The notes under the pieces are model-generated. The model was given only the letters and a program-made list of their open reading frames with translations, did not search any database and was not told the DNA's origin. Source: Aeromonas veronii (GTDB lineage Bacteria > Pseudomonadota > Gammaproteobacteria > Enterobacterales > Aeromonadaceae). Taken from it: 64,000 nucleotides of DNA. Where the stretch lies: positions 2,196,501-2,260,500 of the forward strand of contig CP101033.1 of assembly GCA_041319085.1 (NCBI GenBank). Reading direction: 5' to 3'. The translations under genes were made by a program, and so were the position numbers. This document shows positions 7,682-16,485 of the stretch, one piece after another (the stretch's first letter is position 1; each line of letters starts with the position of its first letter).

Positions 7682-8389
7682 TTATTCCTGAATGATTTTG
7701 CGAATCTGTGACTCAGCATTAGTGATCACTTTAAATGTAACCCTACGTGATCTTTCAGGCACTTCAACACCATGCTGATTATATACAGGATGTGCAGAGG
7801 AGAATCCCACTGCAGAGAATACCTTTTTTATCCAAGAGCGATGTGTAGCTGCACTAGGCATTTCATATATATACTGCAAAACAGATCTGGTTCTTCCTTG
7901 GGATAATACCATATTTTTAAAATAGGCATCATCATCAGATATTGCACCACTCCAATCACTACTCGTATGACCTTCAATGCGAATATCTGATATTTGCTCT
8001 TTGAATTTATCCAAAACAGTTAGATAACGCGGAAAAAAATCATTCAAAATAGCTCTAAATTGAGGTTTTAGACCGTCACTGCCGAGTCCAAATAGTACAT
8101 CCGGTGACTTGAATCGAAACTCAAGAGTTTGCCGATCAATCTCTGCATCCCATTTAGCTAGATCAACAGAAAATTCATCATGCAGGGCCTGGTATAACGC
8201 TACCTGAGCGGTTTGATATGCAACTGCTACTTGCTTTATTTTATCTCGTTCAATGCGAACATAATGCATAAATGCAATTGAAATGAACAAAAAAACCATC
8301 ATTAAACCGGCCATTAGATCGGACATAGACACCCAGTGCTCACTACTTTGGCGACGTGCATTTTGGTGTGCTGTAGTAACACGACTCAC
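7682..8389 (-). CDS. ZorB/MotB-like stator protein with OmpA-type domain
   Basis: A 235-residue protein with a short cytoplasmic N-terminus, one membrane helix (about residues 24-44) and a periplasmic OmpA-like domain (about 95-225). D24 in SMSDLMAGLMMVFLFIS sits where MotB and ZorB carry the proton-binding aspartate. The OmpA domain shows IRIEGHTSSDW, NMVLSQGRTRSVLQYI and the final RSRRVTFKV, the peptidoglycan-binding pattern. It overlaps the preceding gene by ATGA (4 bases). By family knowledge such proteins pair with a ZorA/MotA subunit to form a proton-driven unit anchored to the wall. A general MotB/TolR-like protein outside Zorya is the alternative. Confidence 0.82.
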   Translation of the reverse strand: MSRVTTAHQNARRQSSEHWVSMSDLMAGLMMVFLFISIAFMHYVRIERDKIKQVAVAYQTAQVALYQALHDEFSVDLAKWDAEIDRQTLEFRFKSPDVLFGLGSDGLKPQFRAILNDFFPRYLTVLDKFKEQISDIRIEGHTSSDWSGAISDDDAYFKNMVLSQGRTRSVLQYIYEMPSAATHRSWIKKVFSAVGFSSAHPVYNQHGVEVPERSRRVTFKVITNAESQIRKIIQE

Positions 8390-9939
8390 GACTGCTTCTC
8401 CATGAGATCAAGTATTTTTTGTTGACGAGCCATAGCGGTTTCATAACTCGAAACTAACTTTTCATAATTACTTACAAAACCCTGACTAATCTGAATTAAT
8501 GCCGCACCTAACTGTTCCAATTCCCTGTTGATTTCGCGTTCAGCACCTTGTTCAAAGTTATTGAATTGTTTGTTAATGGCTTCATTAAAAACATTAACAG
8601 AATCGTGGGCCGTACGTTGAAATTCTTGATATCCATTCTCCAAGGAATTACGGAACTTATCATTGCTTAATATCAGTTCTTGATTAATACATTCTGCACC
8701 TTGTGCTAAAGCATCACGCATCTTATTATTAGCCGAAATCAACTCAGTACCAATATCTTGAGCTCCTTTCTCTAGCACCTCGCATATCTCACCATTACCT
8801 TTAACGAGGTCTTTACCAATTTGACGCAATGCATCCATGCCTTTATGAATTTCAGTCCCAAACTGATTAATGCCATCATCCATAATCTTATTTACGCGTT
8901 CAGCATTATTAATAAGGCGATGATCTGATTCCTCAAGAATCTCCTGTAATTTGTCTGCAGAAGTAGTAAACATGCTTCCCATTGCTGCAATATGTTCATG
9001 TATCTGCGGAGCTGCGGCCATGGCTTGGTCACGAATCAAAACAAATGACTCAAGATTGAATACAAGATCACCGAGTTGATTTTGTGTAGTTATAATAATG
9101 GATTTAAGCTCATCCATAGTTTCAGGGATATTTTTGCAACTACTCTCTATAGCAGTAATCGTCACTGCCACATCAGTCATATCTTTAGCAATGCGAGACA
9201 TTGACTCTGTATTTATATTGAATTGTTCCTGCATCAGACTTAAATTTTCTTTATAGGAGTCCTGCCACTCTAACAATTTAATGACTGAAGAATCAAGAGC
9301 TTTAAAATTATCACCGAATTGTCCAAAAAGAGCATTATTGAAATCATTTACGATACCTCTAAGTGACTCACCAATCAACTCAGATGACACGGTTGCAACG
9401 TTATTTGAAAATGTATCGAATTTACTTGATAAAGCTTCATCAAATTCTTCATTATGCTTTGATATATATAGCCGCAATTCTTTAAGTTGACTATTCAATG
9501 AAGATTGCTCTGTCCCACAAAGCCCCTGCTGAATATCTAACAAAATATCAGTTTGTTTTAGAATTGAAGCATCTATACTTCTTTGAAACGCATCTGCCTC
9601 GTCGCGCATGTCCGCAAAACGCCATGCGTCTATGGTATTAAATATAATGGCTGCTAACATACCGATAATACTACTTACAAACGCAGTCTTAAGCCCACTA
9701 AGTAAATTCGGTATACTACTATCGATATTTATAGTATCGAAATCTAACAAACCAAGTACCACCCCCCAGAATGTACCGAGTATACCCAAAGAGGTCATCA
9801 AGGTCGGCGCATACTCAATAAAACGTTTACGTTTCCCATCTTTATCCAGAAATAGTGAAACCATTAAAATCAATGTGATTAATACCGAAAATACGATAGT
9901 CGTTGTATTTTCAAATAAATCGTAAAACATAGTTAACAT
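8386..9939 (-). CDS. ZorA/MotA-like proton-channel protein with long helical tail
   Basis: A 517-residue protein. Three N-terminal membrane helices lie at about 15-31, 45-63 and 82-103, the last two reading TSLGILGTFWGVVLGLL and GLKTAFVSSIIGMLAAIIF, the MotA/TolQ/ExbB pattern. The remaining 410 residues are a hydrophilic helical tail. In its second half, 22-residue units starting GAQDIGTELI and GAECINQELI suggest an 11-residue-period coiled coil, as expected for the long cytoplasmic ZorA tail. The start may be M1 or M4; the ribosome site is ambiguous. The ATGA overlap with the OmpA-domain partner supports a two-protein complex. No ZorC, ZorD or ZorE-like gene is adjacent. Confidence 0.8.
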   Translation of the reverse strand: MLTMFYDLFENTTTIVFSVLITLILMVSLFLDKDGKRKRFIEYAPTLMTSLGILGTFWGVVLGLLDFDTINIDSSIPNLLSGLKTAFVSSIIGMLAAIIFNTIDAWRFADMRDEADAFQRSIDASILKQTDILLDIQQGLCGTEQSSLNSQLKELRLYISKHNEEFDEALSSKFDTFSNNVATVSSELIGESLRGIVNDFNNALFGQFGDNFKALDSSVIKLLEWQDSYKENLSLMQEQFNINTESMSRIAKDMTDVAVTITAIESSCKNIPETMDELKSIIITTQNQLGDLVFNLESFVLIRDQAMAAAPQIHEHIAAMGSMFTTSADKLQEILEESDHRLINNAERVNKIMDDGINQFGTEIHKGMDALRQIGKDLVKGNGEICEVLEKGAQDIGTELISANNKMRDALAQGAECINQELILSNDKFRNSLENGYQEFQRTAHDSVNVFNEAINKQFNNFEQGAEREINRELEQLGAALIQISQGFVSNYEKLVSSYETAMARQQKILDLMEKQS

Positions 9940-9993
9940 ATCCTATATCGTGTTACTAATCGACCTTGTATTTTTATTTTAATTATCAACATG

Positions 9994-11061
9994 TCAGTCA
10001 CATTTTGAATTGACGGACTGATTACCAAGCTGATTAAAATGAAGCTGCGCCACTTGATTGCCGTCTTTTGCAGCCTGTTGAAAATAACCTTCTGCCTTAT
10101 GGAGATCTCGCTCGACACAACGACCAAGTTGATACATTTTTCCAAGTTCGATTTGAGCATTGGTATGACCTTGATCGGCGGCAAGCTTCCACCATTTTAG
10201 AACTTCGTTATTATTGGTTGGCAAATTTTTTACATATTTATACAAGGTTCCAAGACGATACTGAGCATCTGCATGACCGGCTTCAGCTGCAAGGAAATAC
10301 CATTTTTCAGCTTCCCTTTTATCCAGTTTACCTGTCAATCCCATTAAATAAAATTCACCTAACTGATACTGCGCATCTACATGATTCTGCTGAGCCGCAG
10401 ACTGATACCATTCAATTGCCGCACTTATATTTCGACTAACGCCTAGCCCTGCCCGATACATTGCTGCTAATTGCACCTGCGCATTCACATCACCTTGCTC
10501 TGCAGCAGATAGCATTCGTTTGAACATCAAATGACTTTTTTCTACTCGAATAATAACAGGTTCTTGCTTAATGCAACCCCATGCTATATGCGTATTCAAT
10601 TCATCACCATTCAATAGCTGAATAGCGACTGGGAGATTCTTTGTATTCTGATAATCTGCATCAATAAATAAACAATCAGTTATCACTGAATTTTCATACG
10701 CTTTCACTAATGAAACTTCATCGACAATGAAAACATCACTCAAAATCATCAGTTGAGGACGATAAAAATGAGCACCATTGAGTGGTTTAGTTTTAAGCAA
10801 ATGACAAAGAATGTCCCCTAGCTGATGCCTTGGTTGGTCGCGGTTATGTGGAATTGCGTTTTCGAAGAAATCTTGTTGCAAATCCAGGTAATGAAGGTGC
10901 TTTTGACCACTGACCAGCCACACCTCCGCTTCTAGATTTTCCTTCCAATAGGGGTCGTTACTCCAAGCATTAAGCAGCAGATTAAGTGCCGCATTAGCTG
11001 ACTGGAGTGATTCACCGTCCATGGTATCATCGAAAAGTATGTAAATTTTTTGCTTTTTCAT
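9994..11061 (-). CDS. Degenerate TerY-like domain fused to Sel1 repeats (355 aa)
   Basis: Residues 1 to about 180 resemble the TerY vWA fold in outline: KIYILFDDTMDGESLQSANA at the N-terminus aligns with the TerY MIDAS strand, but the DxSxS metal motif is not conserved. Residues about 185-350 contain four to five Sel1-like 36-residue repeats (AQYQLGEFYLMGL, AQYRLGTLYKY, AQIELGKMYQLGR). The same architecture is found in the 1042-residue protein at 16486. The gene lies 47 bases after the kinase gene and 54 bases before the ZorA-like gene, so it links the signalling genes and the motor genes. The role is probably scaffold or adaptor, an inference from the repeats. Confidence 0.72.
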   Translation of the reverse strand: MKKQKIYILFDDTMDGESLQSANAALNLLLNAWSNDPYWKENLEAEVWLVSGQKHLHYLDLQQDFFENAIPHNRDQPRHQLGDILCHLLKTKPLNGAHFYRPQLMILSDVFIVDEVSLVKAYENSVITDCLFIDADYQNTKNLPVAIQLLNGDELNTHIAWGCIKQEPVIIRVEKSHLMFKRMLSAAEQGDVNAQVQLAAMYRAGLGVSRNISAAIEWYQSAAQQNHVDAQYQLGEFYLMGLTGKLDKREAEKWYFLAAEAGHADAQYRLGTLYKYVKNLPTNNNEVLKWWKLAADQGHTNAQIELGKMYQLGRCVERDLHKAEGYFQQAAKDGNQVAQLHFNQLGNQSVNSKCD

Positions 11062-11108
11062 TTACCTAACTTTTGATTGAACATTTACTGTATTCATCTC
11101 AATAAACA

Positions 11109-12626
11109 TCATCTTCTACTTATTAATGAGACTCTGGCCTTGCGTGCACCATGTTCTTTGCCAAAACTCAGCACAAGATTATTTCTAAGCGTGATATAGC
11201 TACCAATTCCTATAGGGACCGGGTTCTTCTCATTACTCACGTCAGTAAGATCAGCAATAGCTTCATTGACCAATAGCCACTTGTGATTGTAGTACTGGAT
11301 GTATGCTACACGTTTAGAGTCCTCCTCAGATGTATTTTCGTCGTAACCGAAAAGACCATTGATATGCCAGCGATAGAGAGATAAGCCATCCCAACCAACA
11401 ATCTCTTTTTGTTCTCTGTGGTATTGCCCGCCACGCCAAAACATCAAATCACCAAATAGCGGGATCTCATTATCATAGCAAGTTTCACAAAATGGACAGA
11501 CAGCATGATTAGCTTGAGTAGAATCAAAAACAAACCATTTTTCTTCACATTGGCTATTTGAACATGGTAGCAGCAGGTTCATCGTTTCCACCAGAGCATG
11601 TTCCCAGTCTGTCGCTGCTGGTCTCTGATTCGGTTTATGTAAAGAATCGATAAATGCACGGTCAAATAATTTTGATAAATAGGGGCCTGTCAAACGATAT
11701 GGCCGTTTTTGAGTATTGTGCCACGGTAATCGACCTGGTTCTAATTTATGACAATCAATGCTGTTACTGTGATCGGTGGGATGCTCGATAAACAATGCAG
11801 ATTGCCCCATGCGCAGATCATCATCCTTCTTATCATCATCCATATCGAAAATCTTTTTTCCATCTTTTAGTGGATGGCGATGTAATAGATACATGTAAAT
11901 AAGCACAGAGAGCGCATAGAGATCTGTCAGACGACTCGGCAGCACACGATCAGGATCTGATTTGGCAAGATGATTTGTGGCAATCACCTCTGGGGCAATA
12001 AAATCGGGAGTACCGACGACATCTGGTGGGAACAGATTAGGTACAACGAGTCCGTCAATATCTATGACGCACACATTGGTGCCAACAGGATCGATGAGTA
12101 CATTTTTATAGGAAAGATCTGAGTGTGCCAACCCTGTTAAGTGCAGACGTCGGATGGCCCTTGCCAGCTTGAGACAGATCCTTAAATAACTCAGCCAATC
12201 CCCCAGTTCCCGGGAATCCAACATCTTGCGTGGTTTGTTGGCGGCAAACCACTTGCCCTCTTTATCCTTACCCTGCAACTTCAGCCTGTCTTGGTCGAAT
12301 GAACCATGTTTGAAGAAAAAATGATCTGGGTAGACCGGCATCCTAATGCCGGTGCGCCCCTCGTGCTGAACGATTGCATCGGGCCAACAAAACAGGTTTT
12401 GCCAATAGTGACCGCTGGATGAATTATAAAGTCGGTCACGATATTCCCCCACCAGTTTCGTCAAGCGCATCATACCAATGGCATCGAGTTCTTTCTTGTA
12501 AAAGGCCACCACATAGCTGCGATCCGGGGAAAAATAAACTTCCTTCATAAGACCAGAAAGCGGATCGTTCGTATGCACGAACTCGACAGGTTGCCCATCC
12601 AGTGTTTGACACTTTACGATATTCAT
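11109..12626 (-). CDS. TerY-P-type protein kinase with C-terminal zinc ribbon
   Basis: A 505-residue Ser/Thr-kinase-like protein. The catalytic loop is HSDLSYKNVLID (D170, N175), the metal-binding segment is VIDIDGLV (D189 in place of DFG) and the APE motif is IAPEV (211-213). A five-cysteine cluster follows (C355, C360, C377, C380, C383), a likely zinc ribbon, then a beta-rich tail (about 400-505) that could be FHA-like. This architecture and the immediate neighbours (PP2C 2 bases upstream, vWA gene before that) match the kinase of the TerY-P triad known from Ter-linked stress systems. Substrates are unknown; the ZorA-like tail or the Sel1 proteins are plausible. Confidence 0.8.
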   Translation of the reverse strand: MNIVKCQTLDGQPVEFVHTNDPLSGLMKEVYFSPDRSYVVAFYKKELDAIGMMRLTKLVGEYRDRLYNSSSGHYWQNLFCWPDAIVQHEGRTGIRMPVYPDHFFFKHGSFDQDRLKLQGKDKEGKWFAANKPRKMLDSRELGDWLSYLRICLKLARAIRRLHLTGLAHSDLSYKNVLIDPVGTNVCVIDIDGLVVPNLFPPDVVGTPDFIAPEVIATNHLAKSDPDRVLPSRLTDLYALSVLIYMYLLHRHPLKDGKKIFDMDDDKKDDDLRMGQSALFIEHPTDHSNSIDCHKLEPGRLPWHNTQKRPYRLTGPYLSKLFDRAFIDSLHKPNQRPAATDWEHALVETMNLLLPCSNSQCEEKWFVFDSTQANHAVCPFCETCYDNEIPLFGDLMFWRGGQYHREQKEIVGWDGLSLYRWHINGLFGYDENTSEEDSKRVAYIQYYNHKWLLVNEAIADLTDVSNEKNPVPIGIGSYITLRNNLVLSFGKEHGARKARVSLISRR

Positions 12627-12628
12627 TT

Positions 12629-14407
12629 TTACTTTTGTTCCTTATCTGCCTGCACCAGCGATATCAAAAGCGTGCGATCATCGTGATAGCCACGCTCAAA
12701 GAAATGCAACCATTCCAGCAGGGCTTGCTCAGGATTATCTTTCGCCAATTCAGGCTCAAGCTCCTGCCACAGCTGATCCCAGCAGCTTGGATTGCCCAAA
12801 TCAGCGTCAGATTTAAACTTGGGATCGCTCACTCCGTCGGTCATGAGTATCAGGGCCTCCGCCTGCTCGATGGCCGCGATGGATACACTGGACGGATAGT
12901 GTTGTTGCAGGTAGCTGGCATCCAGAAAACGAGTCTGACCGACAAAAGCGCCAGAGTCCGCAGAACCCAACAGGCGAGATGCCCCTCGGCGGTATGCAAC
13001 CATGGCGCCATCGCCAATCCAGAGACTGGCCAAGTAAGTTTTTCCCGCAACCGATTTGCTGACGCTCACCAGCAAAGTGGTAGCAAATTGGCGTTCCTTG
13101 AGATTGTTCTGCTCGGCCAATATCTTGATCTTGGCGATAGCTTTTTTGCAGATCTCGAAGAACTGGCGATAAAAGAGTTGATGAAAGGCGCCATGACTTA
13201 TTTCCCAGTCGTTGAGACAGGCGTCACATTCAGCCACTTGCTCTTCTGTAAACCAGCGTTCGAACTCTTCCAGCACAGTTGTAACTGCGATGCGGGAGCC
13301 TTCTCTGGAATATTCCGCGCTACCGGCACCATCTGCCACGGCTAGTACCGTCCAGCCGGAATCGTGGCGCCAAAAATCACCATCATCGTCACAGAATTTG
13401 GCATCATGCTCATGAGAGCGCCCTCTGCGGCGGGTAAGATAAAGGCCTGCGTCTCGGTCCGCCTTGTGGTCCTGGTGTTCTTTGGGCCACTTAGCGCCCT
13501 CTGGTGGTTCGCGGTATGCCCATTGAGAGCTCAAAACAGGCTCTTCAGGCGTCTTGACCGGCTCTTCCCTGTCCACATTGATGGCCGAAGTGTCAGGCAA
13601 CGACGTATCCAGGTTTGGCTCCTGTGGTAATGGATTGCTATCACCTGGGTTCTCAAGGGGCGATGTCGTTTCCTGATCGTGACACACAACAGCATCGTGG
13701 GCAGGCTTTTGGTCACTTAGAGTCTGCCGTGATTCAGGCTTGGGTGGCAGCGGCAGCGCTTGTGCTGTCGTGTTGGCATCAGATTGTTGTAAGGGTTGGG
13801 ATTGTATATGCCCGCTCGTTGGGAGTTCAGATTCCGAGATCACGGGAGCAGCGGTCACAGTTGGATTTACAGGCTCGACAGCAACCGCGGTGGGTTGGCT
13901 CTCAATTGGCGAAGAAGATAGTCTTTTCAGTGCCTCTTCAGCGTCTGGTACCTTTGAGCTTGCCTTACTATACATCTCCAGCGCTTCAGCCTTGTTCTGC
14001 TCTAGCCCCCGTCCTTCCTCGTACATCAACCCCAATCTGTATTGGGCTTCAGAGTGTTTCGATTCAATTTGACGATAGCGACTAACCGCCTCACAGTAGT
14101 TTTGTTCAACCCCCCGTCCTTCCTCGTACATCAATCCCAATCTGTATTGGGCTTGAGGGTGTTTCGATTCCAGCCGACGATAGCGCTCAATTGCATTGCG
14201 TTCGTGCTCTACTCCCCAGCCATTTTCGTACAATTGAGCCAATGAAAACGAAGCATTGGGATGATTTTGTTTCTCTGCCTTAAGGAACCACTTCTCTGCT
14301 TTCTCGGACTCGCCTGCATCATAGTACTTACGACCGAGATTATATTGAGCCTCCGCATCTCCTTGTCTCGCTTTTATTCTCAACTTATCGATATCATCTT
14401 GGCTCAT
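12629..14407 (-). CDS. Sel1-repeat/PP2C-type Ser/Thr phosphatase fusion
   Basis: A 592-residue protein in three parts: four Sel1-like repeats (about 1-165), a Pro/Ser/Thr-rich linker (about 165-295) and a PP2C domain (about 300-590). The phosphatase keeps its metal sites: VADGAGSAEYSREG (D359), LWIGDGAMVAY, LMTDGVSD and the final HDDRTLLIS. Two of its repeats are nearly identical in DNA (around 14008-14048 and 14116-14156), a sign of recent duplication. Most PP2C proteins of TerY-P triads lack Sel1 repeats, so the fusion ties this phosphatase to the other Sel1 proteins here. The kinase gene starts 2 bases after its stop, implying translational coupling. Confidence 0.85.
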   Translation of the reverse strand: MSQDDIDKLRIKARQGDAEAQYNLGRKYYDAGESEKAEKWFLKAEKQNHPNASFSLAQLYENGWGVEHERNAIERYRRLESKHPQAQYRLGLMYEEGRGVEQNYCEAVSRYRQIESKHSEAQYRLGLMYEEGRGLEQNKAEALEMYSKASSKVPDAEEALKRLSSSPIESQPTAVAVEPVNPTVTAAPVISESELPTSGHIQSQPLQQSDANTTAQALPLPPKPESRQTLSDQKPAHDAVVCHDQETTSPLENPGDSNPLPQEPNLDTSLPDTSAINVDREEPVKTPEEPVLSSQWAYREPPEGAKWPKEHQDHKADRDAGLYLTRRRGRSHEHDAKFCDDDGDFWRHDSGWTVLAVADGAGSAEYSREGSRIAVTTVLEEFERWFTEEQVAECDACLNDWEISHGAFHQLFYRQFFEICKKAIAKIKILAEQNNLKERQFATTLLVSVSKSVAGKTYLASLWIGDGAMVAYRRGASRLLGSADSGAFVGQTRFLDASYLQQHYPSSVSIAAIEQAEALILMTDGVSDPKFKSDADLGNPSCWDQLWQELEPELAKDNPEQALLEWLHFFERGYHDDRTLLISLVQADKEQK

Positions 14408-14514
14408 ACCAGTCCCGTATTTTTTAACACATCACTGACTCAACCTGCTTCGAATGGGCATCGGTATAGTCAAATTGAAGGCCATGTCTGTACAGACACG
14501 GCCCAGCTCATCGC

Positions 14515-15150
14515 TTAGCTGATGACGTTGATCGCCGGAGGAGGTGGTGGCAGATCACCCATGCTGCCCACTTCATGATTGGCATCCACATGCTGGGAGC
14601 TTACCGCGATGGACTGAGTAACCCACTTGAAGAATGCTCTGATGGTATCTGCGTTAGCAGCATCAATTTGTACCACACTCTCGGTGATCTGCTGCAAAAT
14701 ACCCGTGTTCGCGTACATACCAGCAGCACAGGCAACGATCGTACCGGTCTTAACCTGCTTAAGGCGCTGTAACCCAGCATACCAGTCATCGGTGGGTTCG
14801 CCATCGGTCATCAAGAAGACCATGGGTTTCCAGTCTCCTTTTTCGGTAGGGGTATTTTTTTTAACCTCTGCGTCGATGCGTTCTGCCAGCAGCGATAAGG
14901 CACCGCCAAGTGATGTTTGGCCACCGGCCTGGATGACAGGAGCCTGGAAGTGCAGAATCTCTGTGAGAGGCGTCACTTGCTTAGCGGTTGCATCGAAAGT
15001 GATGACGGAAATATAGGCCGTCTCCAGCGCATAAGGATCCTGTTTAAGGGTCGTTTCCAGCAACTGAACCCCATTTTTAACAGCCTCAATAGGCTCACCA
15101 GACATGGATCCGGAAGTGTCTAACAAAAGATAAATGGGTAGACGACGCAT
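14515..15150 (-). CDS. TerY-type von Willebrand factor A protein, intact copy
   Basis: A 211-residue single vWA domain closely resembling TerY. The MIDAS is complete: LLLDTSGSMSGEPIEA at the N-terminus (D10, S12, S14), QTSLGGALSLLAERI and FLMTDGEPTDDW. The ending carries a PPPPP stretch. GAGGAG 9 bases upstream is a good ribosome site and a perfect TATAAT lies 81 bases upstream, so this is probably the first gene of the core operon. In TerY-P triads the vWA protein is the metal-dependent adaptor for the kinase and phosphatase. Tellurite resistance itself is not implied, since no terB/C/D/E genes are present. Confidence 0.88.
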   Translation of the reverse strand: MRRLPIYLLLDTSGSMSGEPIEAVKNGVQLLETTLKQDPYALETAYISVITFDATAKQVTPLTEILHFQAPVIQAGGQTSLGGALSLLAERIDAEVKKNTPTEKGDWKPMVFLMTDGEPTDDWYAGLQRLKQVKTGTIVACAAGMYANTGILQQITESVVQIDAANADTIRAFFKWVTQSIAVSSQHVDANHEVGSMGDLPPPPPAINVIS

Positions 15151-15192
15151 GTGATTTTGCTCCTCATGACCTGAAAATAATAATGTATCTCT

Positions 15193-15216
15193 GCAACCTA
15201 TAAATTAACAGGTTGC
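15193..15216 (-). promoter_or_regulatory. Leader inverted repeat upstream of the TerY-type gene
   Basis: GCAACCT (15193-15199) and AGGTTGC (15210-15216) with a 10-base AT-rich spacer, between the predicted -10 box and the vWA start. It could be an operator or a leader hairpin. Confidence 0.4.
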
Positions 15217-15230
15217 TACCTTATGGAACT

Positions 15231-15236
15231 ATTATA
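15231..15236 (-). promoter_or_regulatory. Perfect -10 box (TATAAT) for the core island operon
   Basis: On the minus strand TATAAT occurs 81 bases before the vWA start in very AT-rich DNA. No consensus -35 is visible at 16-18 bases. Confidence 0.45.
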
Positions 15237-15260
15237 CAGATAATCAATTTGAATTTTAGT

Positions 15261-15713
15261 GCTGTATGAATACACATGTCACATATTCAAACATATATTC
15301 GATGGACAACTACCTCCACCACAGTTATCACGAGCGACGGGCACGGCGGGAGCACACTCTGTGAAAAATGTCGAAAGCATAAAAATTGAACAACTCAGAT
15401 AACTTCGATGCTCAGATATTAGCCGACGTGTTGATGCCGTTAATACAACAGAGAATCAGGAGTGGTCGATATCTGCTGGATTTGCGCGCTTGTTAATAAA
15501 TTTAACATGGTGTGCACCCGCCCTGGGTCAATACCGACGCTCATATACTGAAAGCCGCACCAAGCCTCGTTTATATGAGGGGATGGCTAAGGGTAAAGTG
15601 AATTGTTCTACAAGGATCCAACATCACGCAAACAAGTGCGTAAATTCACTAACTTTCTCAACTAGATCGATATCATGTGAGCAATGTCACCATTTAAAAT
15701 ACAAAAATCAGAT
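15261..15713. other. Gene-free stretch between the two vWA copies
   Basis: About 450 bases without a convincing coding frame. The one long plus frame that enters from here runs antisense through the broken vWA copy and is a shadow. It probably contains further promoter sequence and decayed DNA from the duplication. Confidence 0.5.
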
Positions 15714-16319
15714 TCAGAATGACGGTTCCATATCGCCTATCTCATTATTTTCGTCTACATGCAATGATGAAACTGCGACAGTCTGCGTTATCCATTTAAA
15801 GAAAGCTCTAATTGAGTCAGCATTAGCGGCGTCAAGTTGCACCACGTTTTCACTGATGTGCTGCAAAACATTGATATTTATATCTATGCCGGCGGCGCAG
15901 ATCACAACGGTGCCAAATTTTACCTTTTTCAGGTTATTCAACCCTTTTTGCCAGTCGTCGGTTGGCTCAGTACCGCACATTAAAAACACCATGGGTTTCC
16001 AATCACCTTTTTCTGTGCTGGTGTTCTTTTTCACTTCTGATTAAATGCAATCGGCCAATAGCGTTAAAGCACCACCTAAGGAGGTTAGACCGCCCGCTTG
16101 AATATTGGGCGCTTTAAAATAACCCACTTCGGTTAAGGGAATAATTTGATTGGCCGATGACCCAAAGGTGATCACTGAAATATATGCTGTTTCTAATGCA
16201 TAAGGATCTTGCTTTAGTGTGGTTTCAAGAAGCAAAAGACCGTTATTTGTCGCCTCGATTGGCTCGCCGCGCATGGCGTCTGATATATCCAATACGATGT
16301 AAATGGGTAACCGCCGCAT
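15714..16319 (-). pseudogene. Broken tandem copy of the TerY-type vWA gene
   Basis: The frame from the ATG at 16319 gives 92 residues (ending LGGALTLLADCI), then an in-frame TAA at 16041-16043. It continues in the same frame to 15714 with SEVKKNTSTEKGDWKPMVFL. Compared with the intact copy at 14515, the stop replaces the Asp of RIDAEVKKN. The MIDAS is also damaged: LDISDAM instead of LDTSGSM, and MCGTEPTDDW instead of MTDGEPTDDW. The copy is therefore decaying at both the reading-frame and active-site level. It still has an upstream CAGGAG ribosome site. Confidence 0.85.
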
Positions 16320-16485
16320 TAAAATGAACTCCTGCCAATGTGAATGCTAATAACCATCCAAATCCAGTCTGCTTTATGCTCGCACTAATTACTCTTGCAA
16401 AAAAAACACATTTAAATCTGCGTCACCCTGCGATTCACGTTGCTCACGCAGGATGACAATTGTTGAAATCTGTTTTCTGAAACTC

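Noticed and set aside
14515-15150. Tellurite-resistance operon because of TerY
   Set aside because: No terZABCDEF genes are present; TerY-type vWA with PP2C and kinase occurs outside tellurite loci.
15490-16044. A 184-codon plus-strand frame in the island
   Set aside because: Mostly antisense to the broken vWA gene; the translation mirrors that gene and has no own signals.
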